Below, in pieces: positions 1 to 28,665 of a DNA stretch of 64,000 nucleotides. The translations under genes and the position numbers were made by a program. This stretch comes from Limanda limanda (taxonomy: Eukaryota; Chordata; Actinopteri; Pleuronectiformes; Pleuronectidae): positions 4,685,406 through 4,749,405 of the forward strand of contig NC_083649.1 in assembly GCF_963576545.1 (NCBI RefSeq), read 5' to 3'. The notes beneath the pieces were generated by a model. The model was not told the origin of the DNA. It made no database searches and saw only the letters and a program-made list of their open reading frames with translations. Every line of letters begins with the position of its first letter. Position 1 is the stretch's first letter.

Positions 1-22
1 CACAAATCTAATCAATCAATTA

Positions 23-45
23 ACACACACACACACACACACACA
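23..45. repeat. (AC)n microsatellite
   Basis: Uninterrupted AC dinucleotide run near the left edge of the window. Confidence 0.9.
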
Positions 46-540
46 AGAAGAAATCCCATGACCATGTGGCAGGCGGGACTAACAGCAGCCATTTAAATCG
101 ACCAAGCTCCTCGGGACGCTGTGAAATCAGCCACTAAACTCATCTGAGTCATTCACGTCATTCCTGAAATCTGCAAAGATCTGCAGCATCAAGGATTTCT
201 CCTGAAGAAGTCCAGTGGATAATTGCTCTTCTTTGTGAAGGAGCCTCCAGACTCCAGGGTGAGGAGAAGGGCAGGAAGCATTAATGTCGACCCCTCAACC
301 CAAGAAGCAACCATCTTAAGAACTCGTTTCATCCACACCTCTGTTCTCCCACACCTCACCAGCCACTGTGGCAAAGACTGAGGCACAGCCAATGATTAAA
401 AAATGTAGATGGTGGAAAATGAGACAAACCTCAGTGAGATTAATGTTAACATGGATTTAAAAAAGTGTTAGACAGAAGAAATTCGACAGGAAATCAATGA
501 CACAATGAAAGAAAAACTGACTTAAATCTGTGTTTCTCAC

Positions 541-632
541 CTGTTGGGTCAAATTCATGTTTGAGGGAGACGGGGGATTTGTCATTCTTAGCCTTCTTGT
601 CTGTGGGATCCTTGTTGAGAATGTTTGGGGTC
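541..632 (-). other. possible internal coding exon of an unidentified minus-strand gene
   Basis: On the minus strand a pyrimidine-rich acceptor (GTTTCTCTAG) precedes 92 bases open in one frame. They are followed by a strong donor, CAACAG|GTGAGA. The open frame reads TPNILNKDPTDKKAKNDKS and continues lysine-rich to DPTG, a hydrophilic composition unlike chance AT-rich translation. I do not recognise the protein. Partner exons would lie beyond position 1 and upstream in this window, where I could not find them. Confidence 0.3.
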
Positions 633-1016
633 CTAGAGAAACAAGGTCCAACGTGAGAACACGTAGAGAAAACATCCAAAAACGTATTTACAAGATATTG
701 GGGTCAGATGTTTGTAGAGAGGGAATCTTGGGAGTTTCTATTTATACATATATACAGCTATAAAGAAAATTACTTTGTTTTTAGGACTAAAATGTTTTAT
801 AAATCAGGTTATAATTGAACACTTTTGTAACAACCTTCAGAATATAGATAGGAAGACACAAGGAAATATTTAAATTCACTAGATTTGTATTTGAATATGC
901 ACCAGATTTCACACACACATGAATATAATCTAAATAGGTCTGATTTTCTTTCATCAAGATCAACGAAATATTCTCAGAGAAATCAGGGAAAATGTCCGAC
1001 AACAAACCAACAACAA

Positions 1017-1160
1017 AAATCCTGCATCCGCCCCCTGATCTGGATCCGCACCAAAAATATAATTGACTCTTCCTTGGGTCAAGTCCCAAGTCTCCACTAA
1101 AATTAATGGAAGTATGTATTTTTTATAATCCTGCCAACTACCAAACAAACAAACAAAGAC
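1017..1160 (+). mobile_element. RTE-like LINE 3' fragment
   Basis: The fragment starts near CCCCTGATCTGGATCCGCACC, passes through TTCCTTGGGTCAAGTCCCA and AATCCTGCCAACTACC, and ends in an (ACAA)n-type tail. This resembles 3' ends of RTE-type LINEs common in fish. Relatives in opposite orientation are at 30134-30492 and inside 31959-32918. The family assignment is from memory of the consensus. Confidence 0.5.
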
Positions 1161-3004
1161 GAAAACAAAACCGATTCACTTGGTCAATGTGGCCTCAGAT
1201 GCATGAAAAAGAGAAAATGGTCTTCCTCCATGTAAAATACCCACAACCCAATTTGAATGCAATACAAAATATACACATATGATAGTAGATATCAAAATAA
1301 AAATACGTAGAAAAATAGTGAACAGATTATAAAGTCACAGATAAAATTCAATATCTGGTCTTCAGGCCAAACAGCCGTCGTGGAAACTATATCATTAAAA
1401 ATCATGTTCTCAAAGGTGAGATGATAAAGTTTGTATTAAGTGTTCATGGTCAGACTTCAACAGTTTATTTGTTTACTCTCCTTATTGGTATTTAAAACCC
1501 CTCATGGGAGTGTAACCTTATGGTGTTCGTCCATTTATTAATAGAACACGTTCCCTCTGCTCACCCCCCCCCAGCTCCGACGTGTTCCGCAAGAGGGGGT
1601 TTGGTTTGTGCTGCTGTTCCTCCCTCGGACAATGGGGGCCCTGGGCTTTTAACAATGGCTCCCACGTCAGAGCTAACTTACTATACTGTGGCTTTGTGGG
1701 ACAGATTCCCGGAAACGGAGGCTCAGGGTTGTTTTGGCCCCGCTCCAGTTTCCTGAATGTGGGAGAAGGCTGGGAAAGAAACAGAGGAGAGGGAGGGGGG
1801 GGCGAGGAAGGAAGGAGGAGGCACAAGAGTGTCTTTGAGGGAAGACAGGAGGAAATTTCAGCTTCGCTCCCAGAGACTGAACAAAAACTCAAAACTCCTC
1901 CTGGTGCAAAGGGAACGATGAAGTAAATCAAATCCTGGGATTTCAGATTCAGGAAAATGGAAATAACCGGGAGAGACTGAACAGCTGATCCAGACTCTTC
2001 CCTCTTAGACACAACACAACTGTCACAAAAGGGTGAAACTCCGTCGACCAGCAGCTCTCTAAGGGCCCCCCCGCTGTGGCTGGAGGAGATTAGCAGCTGA
2101 TAAGACTTCGGCGAGACAACGCCAGGCTGCATCCTGCTCAGTGGGTGGCAGCTAAGTGCTGGATAACAATGAGAAATTCATCTTTCAGCTCCAGATATTT
2201 AGTATTTTTCACAACTTTTTTTTGGAAAATCTGCAGCTGCAGGTAGAATCCGTCTGAACGAATGACTCAGGCTGAAAAAATAAGAGTTGCAGAAGCTATT
2301 TTAAAAGTCATAATAATTTTACCCACTTGGTGACTCACAGCTCGAGCTCAGATCGGGACTAAACACCAGCTGAATCATCACATAGACAGAATCAACGGCT
2401 TTGATTGAAGTAGAAGCACATGTTCACAACTCCCACAGTGGCAAGAAACTCTCAGTTAATTTTTGTGACGTGACATGATAACAGCAAACAGAAGTTACAA
2501 ATTACTTTGTTTGGAAACTAATGCAACAATCAGCAGATTTTATCAGTTCACTTTTAGTTTACGGGCAAATACAACAACTGTGGCGTCATGTTTTGTCCCA
2601 AATGCAACGACAAGGCATCTCGATTTAGTGACTTCAGAGCAATTCACGTCTTTGCTTTTCTTCTGGCAGCTGAGGTGAAATTTTATTGTTTAAATATCCT
2701 GAACTCATGGAAAGAATATGTAATGATATGTTTCAAATTAAAAGTGGTGACCTGGAGGCTCGTCTCATTATCCAGGAGCATCCATACAACAACAATGAGG
2801 ATATGATTAAAGAAAATGTTGAACCACAAAGATCAATAGATGTTTTTCACTAGTAAGTAAAATTATGAAACTCAATAGTAGAATCTCAATAATCATATTA
2901 ATAATGTGGTGATTGTTGCCCGGTGAAAAAAATAAAACTCACTGTAACTTCTTGTCACTCATCAGCTGACGTGTAAACACCAATACCTATGAGTCATAGA
3001 CTAA
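1161..3004. other. intergenic, no gene recognised
   Basis: This is AT-rich intergenic DNA with a GC-richer, purine-rich island at about 1560-1900. A 204-codon minus frame spans 1518-2132 but reads as low-complexity Ser/Pro/Leu without domains. I see no gene here. Confidence 0.5.
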
Positions 3005-3245
3005 AAATAAAGATGGCTGACACGACTCCACTTCCTTTTATTGTACCAAAAGCCCTAATATCTCTGATATCCCTGATGACGTAATTTAGAGTCAGGGCCT
3101 CAGCTGTCAAATCATCCAATAAGTAGTTAAAAAGAAACCCATATGCTTACATGGAGGAGGCTGGGTTGATCACCACCAGGGGGCGATCTGGAAGATTTGG
3201 CTTCACTTTTGGTGGAGCTGTCATGTCATCCATCTTTATAAACTG
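3005..3245. repeat. dispersed inverted-repeat element, AATAAAGATGG family
   Basis: It begins AAAAATAAAGATGGCTGACA and ends ATCCATCTTTATAAA, so the ends are short inverted repeats around a unique middle (about 240 bases). The interior contains CCACCAGGGGGCGATC, matching GCCCCCTGGTGGCC in the larger copy at 26926-27592. Partial relatives are at 5870-5945 and 34610-34850. It has no coding capacity. The class is uncertain; a non-autonomous DNA transposon is likely. Confidence 0.5.
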
Positions 3246-4553
3246 TCTATCAGCTGATAATATTTGATAAACCTTCCAGTATCTGTCAAACGTCAGAACA
3301 GTTTCCCAACATTACAGAGATAAGGTCCCTGAACGCCTCATTTAGATCTGATGCATATTTTCTGTTGCGTTCAGGACTCTCGAGTCACCGAAGGTTCACG
3401 AACAAGTTCACAGGAAACGTCTTCGTGTCCGTGTGAAAACTTTACTGGCACCGCGATTATTAAAAGTGAATTATTGATTTCCTTAATGAATCCGTTCTGG
3501 GATACATGTCCGCCGGCTAATTTGCTCAGGTTCTCTTTACTTGCCGTCGTGCACGGTTATCAAACAAGGAAACAGAAAACATGCAGCGAGCCACTTGGGC
3601 CCCAGATGCCAAAAATACCAGACAATTCCTCCGGGAAGATAACAGCAAAGAACTCGGCTCCAGAGACAAAATCCCAACAAGAAGGAGAGAAGCTCAAAGT
3701 CCACATACACTGGAGCTGGGTTTATCATGAACACATTAGGTTATATAATAAAATAAAACATGAATTAACCAACTGTTAATAACTGATCACTCTCCTTACG
3801 CAATGTGTAGCATTTATTATTTAAAGACATGTCACAAATACATAGTTTTATCTTTTAAAAACTGCAATTAATTCCTAAAACAGTTGTTCAACCGCAGAGG
3901 GAAACACATTCAGGGTTTTCCAGCAGCTGGATGGTGCATCTCAGTCTAAATTAAAGTACAATGTGTGTGTTGATGAAGAAACATTACACAATCAACAACA
4001 GTGTGGCTCACTATTGTGATTTTAAATAGTGGTTTGACACAGTGGAATCTTCAGTAAAGCTGCTTTCACACCAGCATCAAACTCCTGATATTCTCCAATT
4101 CTGTTGCATGAATGAATCTTTGTGCGTTTGCATCTGATGTCACTTCTCTCCGACCGCAGCGTCACCACAAACATCCAAATTCAAATTTAATTCCCGGGCA
4201 ATTATCTAATCAAGCAGCTCAACGCATGTGAGACTCGTCCAAAACACCACACGAGTGTTTAGAACAACAGGGTTTTGCATCACTCGCTTTGAGTCTCTTC
4301 GTAGATTCTGTTTATCTTTTATATTATAGGAGTATTATCAGTTGCTTCACGTTGGATCTCCGGCCCAGGAGGCGTCTCACCAGCAGCAGATCTCAGAGCG
4401 TCTGGTTGGTTATTAACCTCGATGCAGTGATGTGAGACACCAGCAGCCCTGTGCTGTCACTGAGCTGGGACGGCCCGGTGGCCTGGTGGGCCGGACAGAC
4501 ATTGTTCAGCAGTGATGTCACCACTTCCCGTCAGAGCCCGGGCAAGGTGGAGG

Positions 4554-4609
4554 GGGTGCGTGGGGGGGAGTGGGTGCGTGGGGGGGAGTGGGTGGGTGGG
4601 TGGTCGGTG
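4554..4609. repeat. 18-bp G-rich minisatellite
   Basis: Two exact copies of GGGTGCGTGGGGGGGAGT (4554-4571, 4572-4589) are followed by a degenerate GGGTGGGTGGGTGGTCGG. The + strand has many runs of three or more G and could form G-quadruplexes. Confidence 0.8.
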
Positions 4610-4767
4610 GGCGAGCAGGCCCGGCCGGCCGGCGGGAAAACACAAGAATCAGCAAAAACTGTGTGACAAAGAGCTGGTCCACCGCCTGCAGCCATTCAGC
4701 TTCATTTCACCCTTTACTGTACATCACAGGTCTGAGCACTGGGCTGACACAAGCTTTTCACCCAACA

Positions 4768-4782
4768 GGGGGGGGGGGGGGG
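4768..4782. repeat. poly(G) homopolymer
   Basis: Run of about 15 G in intergenic sequence. Confidence 0.9.
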
Positions 4783-5869
4783 ACGAGTTGCTCTCGGTTG
4801 AACATGTGAAAAGTGAAGGAGGAGGATGTGTGAACACTGAAAAGAAGGAAACCACAGTTCAAACCGTTTCTAGTTTCGAGCACCTCCACACGTCAGGACC
4901 ATTCCCGAGTAAAGTGATCGACAGATTGTCTGTTTCCTCACTTTTTATCGTGTGTGTGACGTCAAACGTGACTCACCGAGGGAAATGAAAAGAGGAAAGT
5001 CGAAGGATTGACTTCATTTAAAGAACTACTACTAAACTACGTCTCAGAAAAACTACGTGGTCACACAGCTGCAAATCGGTCCATACACTGTGAAGTTGTT
5101 TCTGAACGAACTAGTAGTTTAGGACTTTTCATTTGTCTTGTTCTCTACCTATTTTCAGCCATGTCCATGTTCCCAGATCTCAATTATTTCTTTAGTGAAT
5201 CCAAGGTTTCTGGAACCGATAAAAGCAACGGCCGAAGTAAAATAAAACCCAAGTTGCAGCGAGCCAGAGTTTTCCTTTAAAGGGTCTAAAAGCCGTCTAC
5301 CGAGACCCGTCCTGCAGGGAACTGTGCTGTCCCACCATCAGGACATTCACAGCGTTCCTCAGGAAAGACGCAGGGTTCAGTCTGTCCCCTGAGTCCAGGC
5401 CGACAGGAGGACATGTCCCACTGGGGGTTGTCACATCCTGACCTTAGGAGAAACCAGGCCGGCTGCTCACCCTCGAATTCTTCTCACTGAGAAACCCTTG
5501 AACCACGTCCAACATGTGACCTACCCACTTCTGGAGCCGGTACAAATGTTGCCCCGGGCAACTGGACCCCTTTTTTTTTTTTTTACAGACCAGGTTGCAG
5601 CAGCAACTTTCAAATCCACATGACAAGAGCGTTGTGTTTGAATAATGAAACAAACTAAACGTTTCAAACTAAACATAAAAGAGCAGCGACGCCAGGAAGT
5701 ACCCGAGAGATGCAAAGTGAAGAGTGGTCGGTCTTTTCCTCTGAGCTGGAAGAGAGATGTCTCTGACTCAGGGACGGATCAGATCACAGGAGCAGACACG
5801 GAAACTGGTTTGCAAGTAAAAAAACAGTTGTTCTGAAATGGTTCTAAAAGCAAAATAAAACAGATGAAA

Positions 5870-5945
5870 CCAAGATGCTGCACAAATGCTGCCATCTTGC
5901 ACCAATGACGTCATTTGGAGCCAGAGTCTGCACAGTAGTGATCTG
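5870..5945. repeat. partial copy of the AATAAAGATGG-type dispersed repeat
   Basis: AATGCTGCCATCTTGCACC, the AATGACGTCATTTGGAGCC stretch and GAGTCTGCACAG match the left part of the copy at 26926-27592 (GCTGCCATCTTGTGCTTTTG, GGAGTCTGCACAG). Confidence 0.5.
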
Positions 5946-8437
5946 TGCCATTTATTATTTTCTTCTGTCTTCTTTTTATAGCTTTGGGCATTTAAAGGAG
6001 CTGAGAAGATTGAAACAAGTCATGTGGAATAAGCAGTTACCCTGTTTCTCTCCAAAGCTGAGAAACCCACCTAACCAACACTTCTAATGCTCACTAATCA
6101 AGAACCTGTGAATGGTTTGATTCATCTTTACACCAAGATACACATATTCCCTCAGTGGTTTCAGGGGGGAGTCACTTGATGGAGCCGTTTCATGACAAAC
6201 AACATCCAGAGCCAGTTTACTGAAGTCTTATCTTCCCAGGGAGGTTGCCAGGTTTGACATCATTGTGTTTGAACGGAGACCGAAGCCTTGGCTCGCTGAC
6301 TCTCTCTGGAAACTCTGCTCGAGCCTGTGACCCTAAAAAAGAAATAAGCTCTCTGCCTTTTATGTGATTCCGTGTCAAATCAGTCGTGGATTTCCAATGT
6401 TCCCAGTCTTTATGTTAAAAGAAGCCACCAGCTCATCCAGTTGTGGTCGACATAAAGTATTTATATCTGCTGACTGTCCCTCTGTTCTTTATGATTGTAA
6501 AACCTTACACAGCCTTAATGTTGAATTCGTGATAGAAACTTTACTGAGAATCCAAACTAGGTCTACAGAGAGGAGGCCGATTGTTCTAAAGAGCAGCCGA
6601 GCCCGAGCGGCTGGCTGCTGTCTGCAGGCTGAAGGTCGGAGAAATCAAATGACTTTGTTTGAGTTTCCGAGGCGGTCGTGTGTGCCTTTATTCTGGCGTT
6701 TCCTCAGAGGAAATTACTGATTACTGACTGTACAAATACACGCAGGTTACCTCGGGATGGAATTTGAAAAGCTGAAATACAGGAATTGACCTTTCAATAA
6801 CTTTTTCACCTCATGTTGGGTCTTTGGTGGGAAACTGGCCGAATGTGTTTCAGGTTGGTATCAATAAAAATCCAGAGGTGCAAGACTTTATAAAGGATGA
6901 GATAAGGATTAGGCTCAAAATATATGTTATTCCTCTGTTTGTCATCTGATCATAGAATCAAGTTCCTGTTGATGTGCTCAGATCAATGTGATGTTAAACT
7001 AGTTTGTGTGTAATTCTGCAGCCGGTTCCCAGACAAACTTTCAGTAACACTCATGTTTTAACCTTGTTTTCAATCACAGACGATGCACTTTAATGTCAGT
7101 GAAACATATGGAGGTATCATAGCTTCCTCCTTCCAGAAGGATCCATCCTGCAAAAGACACAGGCCTGTTCCACTGAATACTAACAGACATGTTTACACTG
7201 GTGCATAACGATCCTTCAACACAGCAATTTAATCAAATCCATCAATGAGCAGACAAACAAATCACGTTCACTCCCGTTTTTTGTTTTTAGAGACGAGACT
7301 TTTCAGAACTCCATTGGGAAATCGTGTTGTTTTGAACTTGCCTTGGATTTCCCAGATAGACATTAGAGACAGAATATTCTTTAAGGACCCAGGTGGAATA
7401 TAAAAGGCTTGTGCTTGTTTCGGGGGTAAATTAATTAAATCAAAAACTTTTACATTTACTAAAATCTAACTTCTGAAGTCCTGTCGAATCCTCAGACGCC
7501 ATCGTCTCCTCCCACAACGGAGCATGAGGAGGGTCAACAATTCTAACCAGTTTTAAACACTTAGATTCACTAACTTGTGGAGACCTAGGGGTTTATATCT
7601 AATAAAGCTTACGCCGAGTTTACCCTAAGACTCAATCAAATGGCAGCATAGCTTATGTCATGTTGTATTTATTAAAAAAGCTTTCCAACAACCAAAATAA
7701 CTTTAAATTAGAGGATGTTTAAAGGAGTTTGGCGAGTTCAACCTACCTGTCAGTGAGTGTGGACTGTGTGACACTCATTGGGCTTCCCTGGCGAGGTTCC
7801 GAGGATTTCACCTGAATAACATGTTCACCATCAAATCCTGCTGTTATTAATTAAAACGGCTCCTTCATTCTGTCTCCTCCGGTGTGAACGAGTCCTTACA
7901 TCCAATGGAACTACGTTTAAATCCCGTTATTCAGCTGGGAGGGTTCGTTAGAATAAAACAAATCCCAGAGGAGCAGAACTGGTAAAGTGGATCAAAAGTT
8001 TATTATAAGGACGATAATGAAATATATTAAATCCAAGGAATGAAGAGAACGTTTCTTTTCCTCTTTGGGGTGTGAGTATATTTCATCAGTCAGCTCCTGT
8101 TGGCTCCAGAAAACACATCTGGAAATGTTTCCCCCCAAACTTTTCTTACATTTAACTCCAAAATCCAGAATTATTATCTTTTTAAATCTCTATTCCTCCT
8201 CAGGGAAATCCTCCATGAAGAGTCTCAGTCGGTTCCTGGTGTCCGAGGGAAAGTTACGTCAAAGTCTGGCTGCAGGATCCGAAATGAACTTTATCCGTCC
8301 TGTTGTTTTTGACGCGACGTCCGGAGTTATTCCGCAGATCAGAGTTTCTGAAGCATCCTCCTCCAGCTCCGTTACTTTTATTCACCTAATAATGAAGATA
8401 GTTTTTCACTGTGATGCAAAAAGGAAAAAGGAAATGC

Positions 8438-8439
<2 letters not shown>

Positions 8440-8489
<50 letters not shown>
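8440..8489. repeat. (CT)n microsatellite
   Basis: About 25 uninterrupted CT units in intergenic DNA. Confidence 0.95.
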
Positions 8490-8499
<10 letters not shown>

Positions 8500-8683
8500 G
8501 CCCCAAAAGACTAAAAACAGGAGGAAAACCCACCTTCCATCCTGTTGCGTTCAGGAGCTGCTCGTACATCACAAAACTCTCAGACTGGTGTTGGAAAAAG
8601 TACCAACATTTTTTAACTTATAGGTTAAATCAGCAATTTAAAATGTACTCGATTAAAGGTGCACGATTTAGCATAAAAAAGTA

Positions 8684-9020
8684 CCGTTGCTGCTGCCATT
8701 ATTACTATATACTGCTATTATATTGGTATGATTACTATCATATATAAATATATATATTATGTTATATTATATACTATATAAACTGTACTATTTTTATATA
8801 CTGTGTAACAATAAAATTACCATCATATCATCAGTACTATAACCATCATCTTGCCACTGCACCTTATCTACCTATTTTATTTTATTTTATCTTGTGTTCT
8901 GTTTTTATTCTTTCTACCTCAATATTTTTTATTTTATTCTATTGTATTGTATTTTATTGTATTCAAATATACCGGCTGCTATGACGACTTAATTTTTTCC
9001 TTTGGGGATGAATAAAGTAA
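8684..9020 (+). mobile_element. LINE 3' end (copy 1) leading into a TATC array
   Basis: GTTGCTGCTGCCATTATTAC, a TATA-rich section and CATCTTGCCACTGCACCTTA lead into CCGGCTGCTATGACGACTTA and GGGGATGAATAAAGTAATC, and then the TATC array. The same order occurs at 16070-16611 (+) and, reversed, at 17951-18492. A 3' end that runs into its own short tandem repeat is typical of fish LINE insertions. The family is not certain. Confidence 0.65.
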
Positions 9021-9519
<499 letters not shown>

Positions 9520-9775
9520 CAGTTCGCTCGCCCGCCTGTGGGTGGCAGCACCGCATCCTCCCTTTTATGTACAGACGAGGAAGAAGACGCCCCTCCATCC
9601 ACAGAGCTAGCAGCCGAAGCTAAGCTAACACACAACGTAAACACTGGAGCAGCTAGCGGGACACTGACACGTCCCCCCGCCGTGACTCGCGTCTCTCCCC
9701 CCGCCTCGGTTCCTCGGACCCGGCCATGTTCGCGCGGATCTCGGATTTACCCTGAAGCTGCGCCGCTAACCGATG
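9520..9775 (+). promoter_or_regulatory. emsy: emsy promoter and non-coding first exon
   Basis: This CpG-rich block stands out from AT-rich flanks and ends in a good splice donor, CCGATG|GTAAGA, after 9775. It joins to the acceptor at 11906, one exon upstream of the start codons. No TATA box is visible. GCCATGTT at 9723-9730 fits the YY1 consensus GCCATNTT, common near the start of TATA-less housekeeping genes. The transcription start itself cannot be placed from sequence. Intron 1 would be 9776-11906. Confidence 0.6.
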
Positions 9776-9810
9776 GTAAGAGATGGAAGTGGCGTCCCAG
9801 GGAGCTAGGT

Positions 9811-9870
9811 AGCTAGCTTAGCCGTGCTATGCTAACACCAGCTAGCTAGCTTAGCCGTGCTATGCTAACA
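9811..9870. repeat. 27-bp tandem duplication just inside emsy intron 1
   Basis: The 27-base segment starting AGCTAGCTTAGCCGTGC is present at 9811-9837 and again, identical, at 9844-9870. The offset is 33 bases. The two copies lie within 100 bases of the first-exon donor. Confidence 0.85.
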
Positions 9871-10787
9871 GCCTCCATCGCGAAGGGCTTTTCTCTGCAG
9901 GATCCGTCAGAACACGACGTTAGTCCGGCGTTAGGCACCGGGGAGGATCCGTGTCTTTTCTGGATGTTTTACTGGTGTAAGGTCGCTGTTCCGTGGACGA
10001 GGGAGGGTTTGATGGAAGATCCGTTTACCCCCCCCCGTTACCCGAGCTAGATTAAATAACCCTAATGTTTTTCTGCCTGATCTCAAATAGCAGAACAACA
10101 TTATAAACAAACGTGAGGTTTGTTCTTGTTGGGATCGTCTGTGATGTTGTGTCGGTTGTTATCTGAGCTAAATGTTGTGTTATTATTATTGTGTGTTTGG
10201 CCTTGTGTGTTTTGTAGTTACTGGGGTGACCAGTGGTGGGCGGTGCTGTCAGTGCAGGGATCCCAGTACATGAGTTACTGGTTCGTTGTATTCAGTTTGT
10301 CCAGCAGCTGATCCGTTAAATCCAGCTTTTTTAATTCAGTTGACATCTTTCTTTTCACTGTATTTCAGCTGATGTTGTGTGTTTTTTTTGTTGCTGTCAG
10401 CAATTCCTATGTAAACAAAAAACAACAACAACAAATTGACCAGGAGTTGTTTGTGTCGCCTCGTATAACTGTCGTGCAGAAAATAGTGAAAATACTCAAA
10501 TTCTAAGTAAAAACAGAAAGTAAACAAGAGTAATAAGAGTTGTGTATTTGATTGTAAAATGACAACTCCAACCAAACGCTAATAGTGAGAACGTAGATAA
10601 ATACTGAATGATTATTGTAATAAATTAGTCAATGTATAAAGTAAGCATTTTAGTGTGTTGTGGAATAACAATTTGGACACAAGTTGTATCATTTGAAATG
10701 TTGATGAATGGTTATTTTCTAGTAACTTAACTGTAATTTAAAAGTGAAGTGTACTGAACTGAAAGGTGCAATGTGTGTCACAATAAA

Positions 10788-11160
10788 TCAGAATCAGAAT
10801 CAGAAGGTATTTATTGCCAAGTAGGTTTACACCCACCTGGAATCTGCTCTGGTTATTGGTGCATACAATGAACATAGAAACATAAAAACACAATAAATAA
10901 CCCACACATAAGAAAAACAATAATTATAATAAAAAAACAATATATATTTACTCACTATTTACTTCTTATTTACTCACTTTTTCTATTATTATACAAGGTA
11001 GCATTTATTTAGACATAAACATATCTATATATAAAAAACAAAAGATATAAAAATAGAAGCAAAAGTGAAATTCAAAATTCAAAATGCAAAAAGCAGAACA
11101 GTGTCAAATTGCAATATGCAATGTAATACAGTAAAATATCATATAATAAATTAAAATATG
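10788..11160 (-). mobile_element. LINE 3' fragment in emsy intron 1
   Basis: It starts with AATCAGAATCAGAATCAGAA, then TATTTATTGCCAAGTA, CTCTGGTTATTGGTGCATAC and AATGAACATAGAAACATAAA. The second copy at 22581-22905 is clearly homologous. The ATTCTGATTC-type end lies at the left, which indicates minus orientation and a 5'-truncated insertion. No ORF is left. Confidence 0.6.
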
Positions 11161-11906
11161 TGTTAATGTAACACATCCTTGAGGTGTGGGGGCGGAATAA
11201 AAGACTATGCTATCAACAAAAGACTATGCTACTGACGGAGATGCACGGACAAATGATGGCTATTTATAAATGCATTCATTAATATTAAATTATTATTTAA
11301 AAAAAATCGCACATAACTGAATATAACTGATATAAACAGGCCTCTGCACTGCTTCCAATGTCTGAAGAGCTGAGCAAGAGTCTGTTCATGTGTCTGGAAA
11401 CAACCAGAACATTAAATCATAAACGGATGCAGTGAGGAAGTTCGTATTTTCTTACTGACTGTTGCAATTTATCTATTCATTTTGGTGATTTATTCTTAAG
11501 TAACAATTCAAAGAAAAGCTAAAATGATAAAAAAACATTATAAGTTGTTTGTATTCACCTCTTCTTCTCCTTCACACAGAAGGTTAACAAGGTTTCATTG
11601 GTTCTTTTATTCTTGTTTTGTTTGAAAGCTGCATAATTGATGCTGATTTGCCGATTAATTACTCGGAGCAGTTCACTGGGGGAAAAGCTCTTTTACTGGG
11701 GGAACCGATTCAATTAAATTCAAGTGCACTTAATTAAAATGCATCGAGGTTCCCCCTTCAGAAACCACCGGGTTCATTCCTCTCGTGAGGCTCTTAAGGA
11801 TAAACACCCAGAGCCTGTGACTGGGAGAGGAAACCACCACCAGCAGCACATTGGTTTATGGGACATGATTTGTTCATAAATGCATTTTTGTCGTCTCTCC
11901 ACTCAG
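11161..11906. other. right part of emsy intron 1
   Basis: Intronic sequence without a recognised repeat or RNA gene. It ends in the acceptor TCTCTCCACTCAG at 11906. Confidence 0.6.
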
Positions 11907-11909
11907 CCA

Positions 11910-27867
<15,958 letters not shown>

Positions 27868-28665
27868 GTGTCTCCCCCCCCCCACACGGGACCACTGAGG
27901 CCTCGGACCCGGCAGACAAACACCCACTGGTTTCTGACAACAGCGAGAATGTTTTAAGTCGTGTAAAATATGAATTTGTTCATAATAAGCCTAGTATTAT
28001 TTTTCCTCCTCCACACAACTAACGGAACATGTGGTTTTTATTGGCTGCTCGTAAAACATGTGGGAGTGAGGTGCAAGGATTCCAACAGATCCTCCCAGAA
28101 CCGACCTGCTGGTTCCACGTGTTCACTTCGTTACTCACAGGACTTTGTGAGAAATGATTTGTTCGGTCCGATGTCAAATCATCGAATTCCACAAACACAC
28201 TTTCAAACCAGCCGGAGGTCGTCCAGTGTTTCAATCCACGTGAAAAAAATCATGTCACCCAGGAAACTCTGCGACATGTATTTTTGTAGAAAGTGTCTCA
28301 GCCGTTGGTTTAAAATCATGAGAAGGTTTTAAATCATGAGATGAACTTTGTAACGATGGATGTAAAGTTTTGGTAGAAAGAGAAGCTGAAGGAGGAGGAG
28401 CCAGAGGAATCATCGAGTCCAACATTATGTGTTACTGCTCATTTCAAGTGTAAAAAAAAATATACAATGAGTAAGGAAATGTACCTTTTTTCTTTTGTAA
28501 TATATATTCTGGAGTTCAAAAAAGTTTGCTGTGAAAATGTCACCACGTATGAAGTTGCATAGAGAGTTTGAACTATGCATTTCTTTTATACCTTTTTCGA
28601 ACTAGACGACTTGTTGAGAGGAATCATTTAATCTGCACAATAAATCGGCTCAGTAGAACCTGTCG
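27868..28665 (+). other. emsy: emsy 3' UTR with poly(A) signal at 28639-28644
   Basis: After the TAA at 27865-27867 the sequence turns AT-rich. The first canonical AATAAA downstream is at 28639-28644, followed by a GT-rich stretch (TGTCGGTTTGTTTATTGG). Cleavage is therefore expected near 28660. A run of C begins a few bases after the stop codon. The end point is an inference from the signal, not from transcripts. Confidence 0.6.

Larger units (their letters stand above)
3246..8683. other. intergenic, no gene recognised
   Basis: There is no ORF with recognisable protein character. It contains the partial repeat at 5870-5945, the G-rich minisatellite at 4554-4609, a G homopolymer at 4768-4782 and a CT array at 8440-8489. 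The rest is unique AT-rich sequence. Confidence 0.5.

Noticed and set aside
1518..2132. 204-codon open frame on the minus strand
   Set aside because: Low-complexity Ser/Pro/Leu composition, no domain, no supporting splice or promoter signal; it overlaps a purine-rich tract that suppresses stop codons.
2588..2806. Frame starting MFCPKCNDKA that resembles a zinc-ribbon start
   Set aside because: Only one CxxC pair, no second pair, and the rest is hydrophobic AT-rich translation.
3351..3779. 142-codon open frame on the + strand
   Set aside because: Composition looks random and I found no domain, homology or gene context.
4512..4988. 158-codon open frame across the G-rich minisatellite
   Set aside because: Openness comes from the repeat and a poly(G) run; the frame has no protein character.
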